Part shown: in pieces, positions 62,622-64,000 of the stretch | Layout of the letters: every line of letters starts with the position of its first letter | Numbering within the stretch: the first letter of the stretch is position 1 | Source of the DNA: Thermodesulfobacteriota bacterium | GTDB lineage: Bacteria; Desulfobacterota; Desulfobacteria; Desulfobacterales; Desulfosudaceae | Assembly (NCBI GenBank): GCA_040753795.1 | Contig: JBFMDX010000002.1 | Span: 396,504 to 460,503 of the forward strand | Direction of reading: 5' to 3' | Length of the DNA: 64,000 nt | Position numbers and translations under genes: made by a program | The notes under the pieces: model-generated | The model's input: only the letters and a program-made list of their open reading frames with translations | What the model was told of the DNA's origin: nothing | The model's database searches: none

Positions 62622-63841
62622 GATTCGCTGTCCAGGCCAAAGGCGGTATGCAGGACCTGCACGGCCAGTTCGGCGTATTTTTCCTCGATCACGCAGGAGA
62701 TGCGGATCTCCGAGGTGCTGATCATCATAATGTTGATGTTTTCCTTGGCCAGGGCCGCGAACATGGTGGCGGCCACGCCCGAATGGCTCTTCATGCCCAC
62801 GCCGATGACCGAGACCTTGGCGATGTTTTCCGCGGTCAGCACGTCTTCGGCCTTGATCTTCTTGGCCGTTTTCTTTGAAATGGCCAGGGCTTTCTTGAAA
62901 TCCCCCCGGGGCACGGTGAAGGTCAGGTCGGTGTTGCCGCTGGCCCGGGTGTTCTGAATGATCATGTCCACCAGGATGTTGGCCTCGGCCAGGGGCGAGA
63001 AGATCTTGGAAGAAACGCCCGGCTGGTCCGGCACCCTGGTAAAGGTAATGCGGGCGGCATCCTTGGTGCAGGTCACTCCCGAAATAATCACCCGTTCCAT
63101 TCCAACGGTTTCTTCATCAACAACCATGGTTCCTTCCTCCTCGCTGAAAGATGTTCTGACGTGCACCGGCACGTTGTATTTTTTGGCAAATTCCACGGAG
63201 CGGATCTGCAATACCTTGGCGCCCAGGCTGGCCATTTCCAGCATTTCGTCATAGCAGATGACGGGCAGCTTGCGGGCTTTTTTGCAGACCGAGGGGTCGG
63301 CGGTGTAGACGCCGTCCACGTCGGTGTAAATTTCGCAGACATCGGCCTTGATGCCGGCGGCAATGGCCACGGCCGAGGTGTCCGACCCGCCCCGGCCCAG
63401 GGTGGTGATGTTGCCATCCTTGTCATAGCCCTGGAAGCCGGCCACCAGCACGATGTATTTTTCGGCCAGCAGCTGTTTGATCTTGGCGTCGCCGATGCTG
63501 ATGATGCGCGCCTTGGTGGCGGCCGAATCGGTCAGGATGTCGGCCTGGTGACCGAGCAGGGAGCGGGCCTTGTAGCCCATGTCGGTCAGCATCATGGCCA
63601 TGAGCGCCACCGTGGTCTGCTCGCCGGTGGCCATGAGCGCGTCCAGTTCCCGCGGATCCGGATCGGTGGAGGCCTGGTTGGCCAGCCGGATCAGGCTGTC
63701 CGTGACGCCGGCCATGGCCGACAGCACCACCACCACGTCGTGACCGGCCTTGTACGTTTTGATCACCCGGTTGGCCACGTTGCGGATGCGGTCGATGTCG
63801 CCCACCGACGTGCCCCCGAATTTCTGAACAATGAGACTCAT
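62618..63841 (-). CDS. lysC: Aspartate kinase
   Basis: LysC phosphorylates aspartate, the entry step to lysine, threonine and methionine. The 407-residue protein begins [21 protein letters not shown] (catalytic KFGGTS) and has [11 protein letters not shown], then two ACT domains ([36 protein letters not shown]) for feedback control. Monofunctional. GAGGGAAC lies before the ATG. It runs toward the CoA-ligase gene and ends at the small membrane ORF. Confidence 0.96.
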   Translation of the reverse strand: MSLIVQKFGGTSVGDIDRIRNVANRVIKTYKAGHDVVVVLSAMAGVTDSLIRLANQASTDPDPRELDALMATGEQTTVALMAMMLTDMGYKARSLLGHQADILTDSAATKARIISIGDAKIKQLLAEKYIVLVAGFQGYDKDGNITTLGRGGSDTSAVAIAAGIKADVCEIYTDVDGVYTADPSVCKKARKLPVICYDEMLEMASLGAKVLQIRSVEFAKKYNVPVHVRTSFSEEEGTMVVDEETVGMERVIISGVTCTKDAARITFTRVPDQPGVSSKIFSPLAEANILVDMIIQNTRASGNTDLTFTVPRGDFKKALAISKKTAKKIKAEDVLTAENIAKVSVIGVGMKSHSGVAATMFAALAKENINIMMISTSEIRISCVIEEKYAELAVQVLHTAFGLDSES

Positions 63842-64000
63842 GTTCCCTCGCTGTTTTTTCGGGTTCAGGAAGGCTGAACAGGCTGTCCAACAGCCTGTCG
63901 TTTGAGCCCCCGTTTTTATGGTTAAAAATTACAATTTTTTTTCTTTAAAAACCAGTCAAAAATCAAATTATATGCTTGATTTTATTGAAAATACGTTATA
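63842..64000 (-). other. lysC leader and AT-rich upstream DNA
   Basis: ACAGGCTGT (63878-63886) and ACAGCCTGT (63890-63898) form a perfect 9-bp hairpin in the lysC leader. I see no lysine riboswitch features. The last ~100 bases to the window edge are AT-rich and probably hold the lysC promoter. Confidence 0.45.

Noticed and set aside
63842..63900. Lysine riboswitch before lysC
   Set aside because: Only a simple 9-bp hairpin is visible; the multi-helix conserved core is absent.

Overview
The window looks like chromosomal DNA from an anaerobic Desulfobacterota (former Deltaproteobacteria), most likely a Desulfobacterales/Desulfosarcinaceae-type organism. This placement is inferred from gene content (tungstate transporter, octaheme c-type cytochrome with a membrane cytochrome b, DUF3373 porin-like protein, Ras-like MglA GTPase, two sigma54 activators, HPr-like fusion) and moderately high GC; no rRNA is present to settle it. 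I see no prophage, insertion sequence or CRISPR array. Most of the window is housekeeping DNA with several accessory modules and a set of dispersed intergenic repeats.

Layout: 2-628 is the 3' part of a WbpE-like sugar aminotransferase. 795-7815 is a complete Pho module (pstS-pstC-pstA-pstB-phoU-phoB-phoR) behind two 11-bp-periodic Pho-box-like sites, with a strong internal terminator/attenuator after pstS. A membrane diguanylate cyclase follows on the minus strand. 9469-14923 carries tRNA-Ala, hisB, hisA, dnaG and an rpoD with a long histone-H1-like basic tail. 15024-22223 carries a CAT-anticodon tRNA, a Nif3-family gene, a zinc-ribbon gene, the RNase P RNA, an HPr-like fusion protein, ispD and a KaiC-like/PEP-pyruvate-binding protein. 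fadD and lnt follow.

25541-29887 is a lipase unit: lipase and foldase-like genes on the minus strand behind a near-consensus sigma54 promoter, with a divergent GAF/sigma54 activator gene and three related palindromic sites between them. 29960-37098 is an oxyanion unit: TupABC tungstate transporter, a secreted diheme protein, an OprO/P-like porin and a regulator joining an excisionase-type HTH to a molybdate-binding-like domain. Then come plsC, coaBC, uppP, a small unknown gene, a deaminase, glnS, larE, an Ala/Pro/Lys-rich membrane protein and mglA.

46262-52630 is the most interesting respiratory unit: a PAS/sigma54 activator with five cysteines in its sensor faces a sigma54 promoter driving DUF3373 porin, a TusA-like protein without its catalytic cysteine, a small cytochrome-like protein with a broken heme motif, an eight-heme tetrathionate-reductase-type cytochrome and a cytochrome b. 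The end of the window has an RdgC homologue split into two genes, a metallo-hydrolase, a lone ABC ATPase, rarA, der, lysA, a DUF374 acyltransferase, a CoA-ligase-type gene, a possible 27-residue membrane peptide and lysC. Intergenic DNA here contains two families of 7-8 bp tandem repeats, some of which form the 3' ends of coding genes, and two large palindromic elements.
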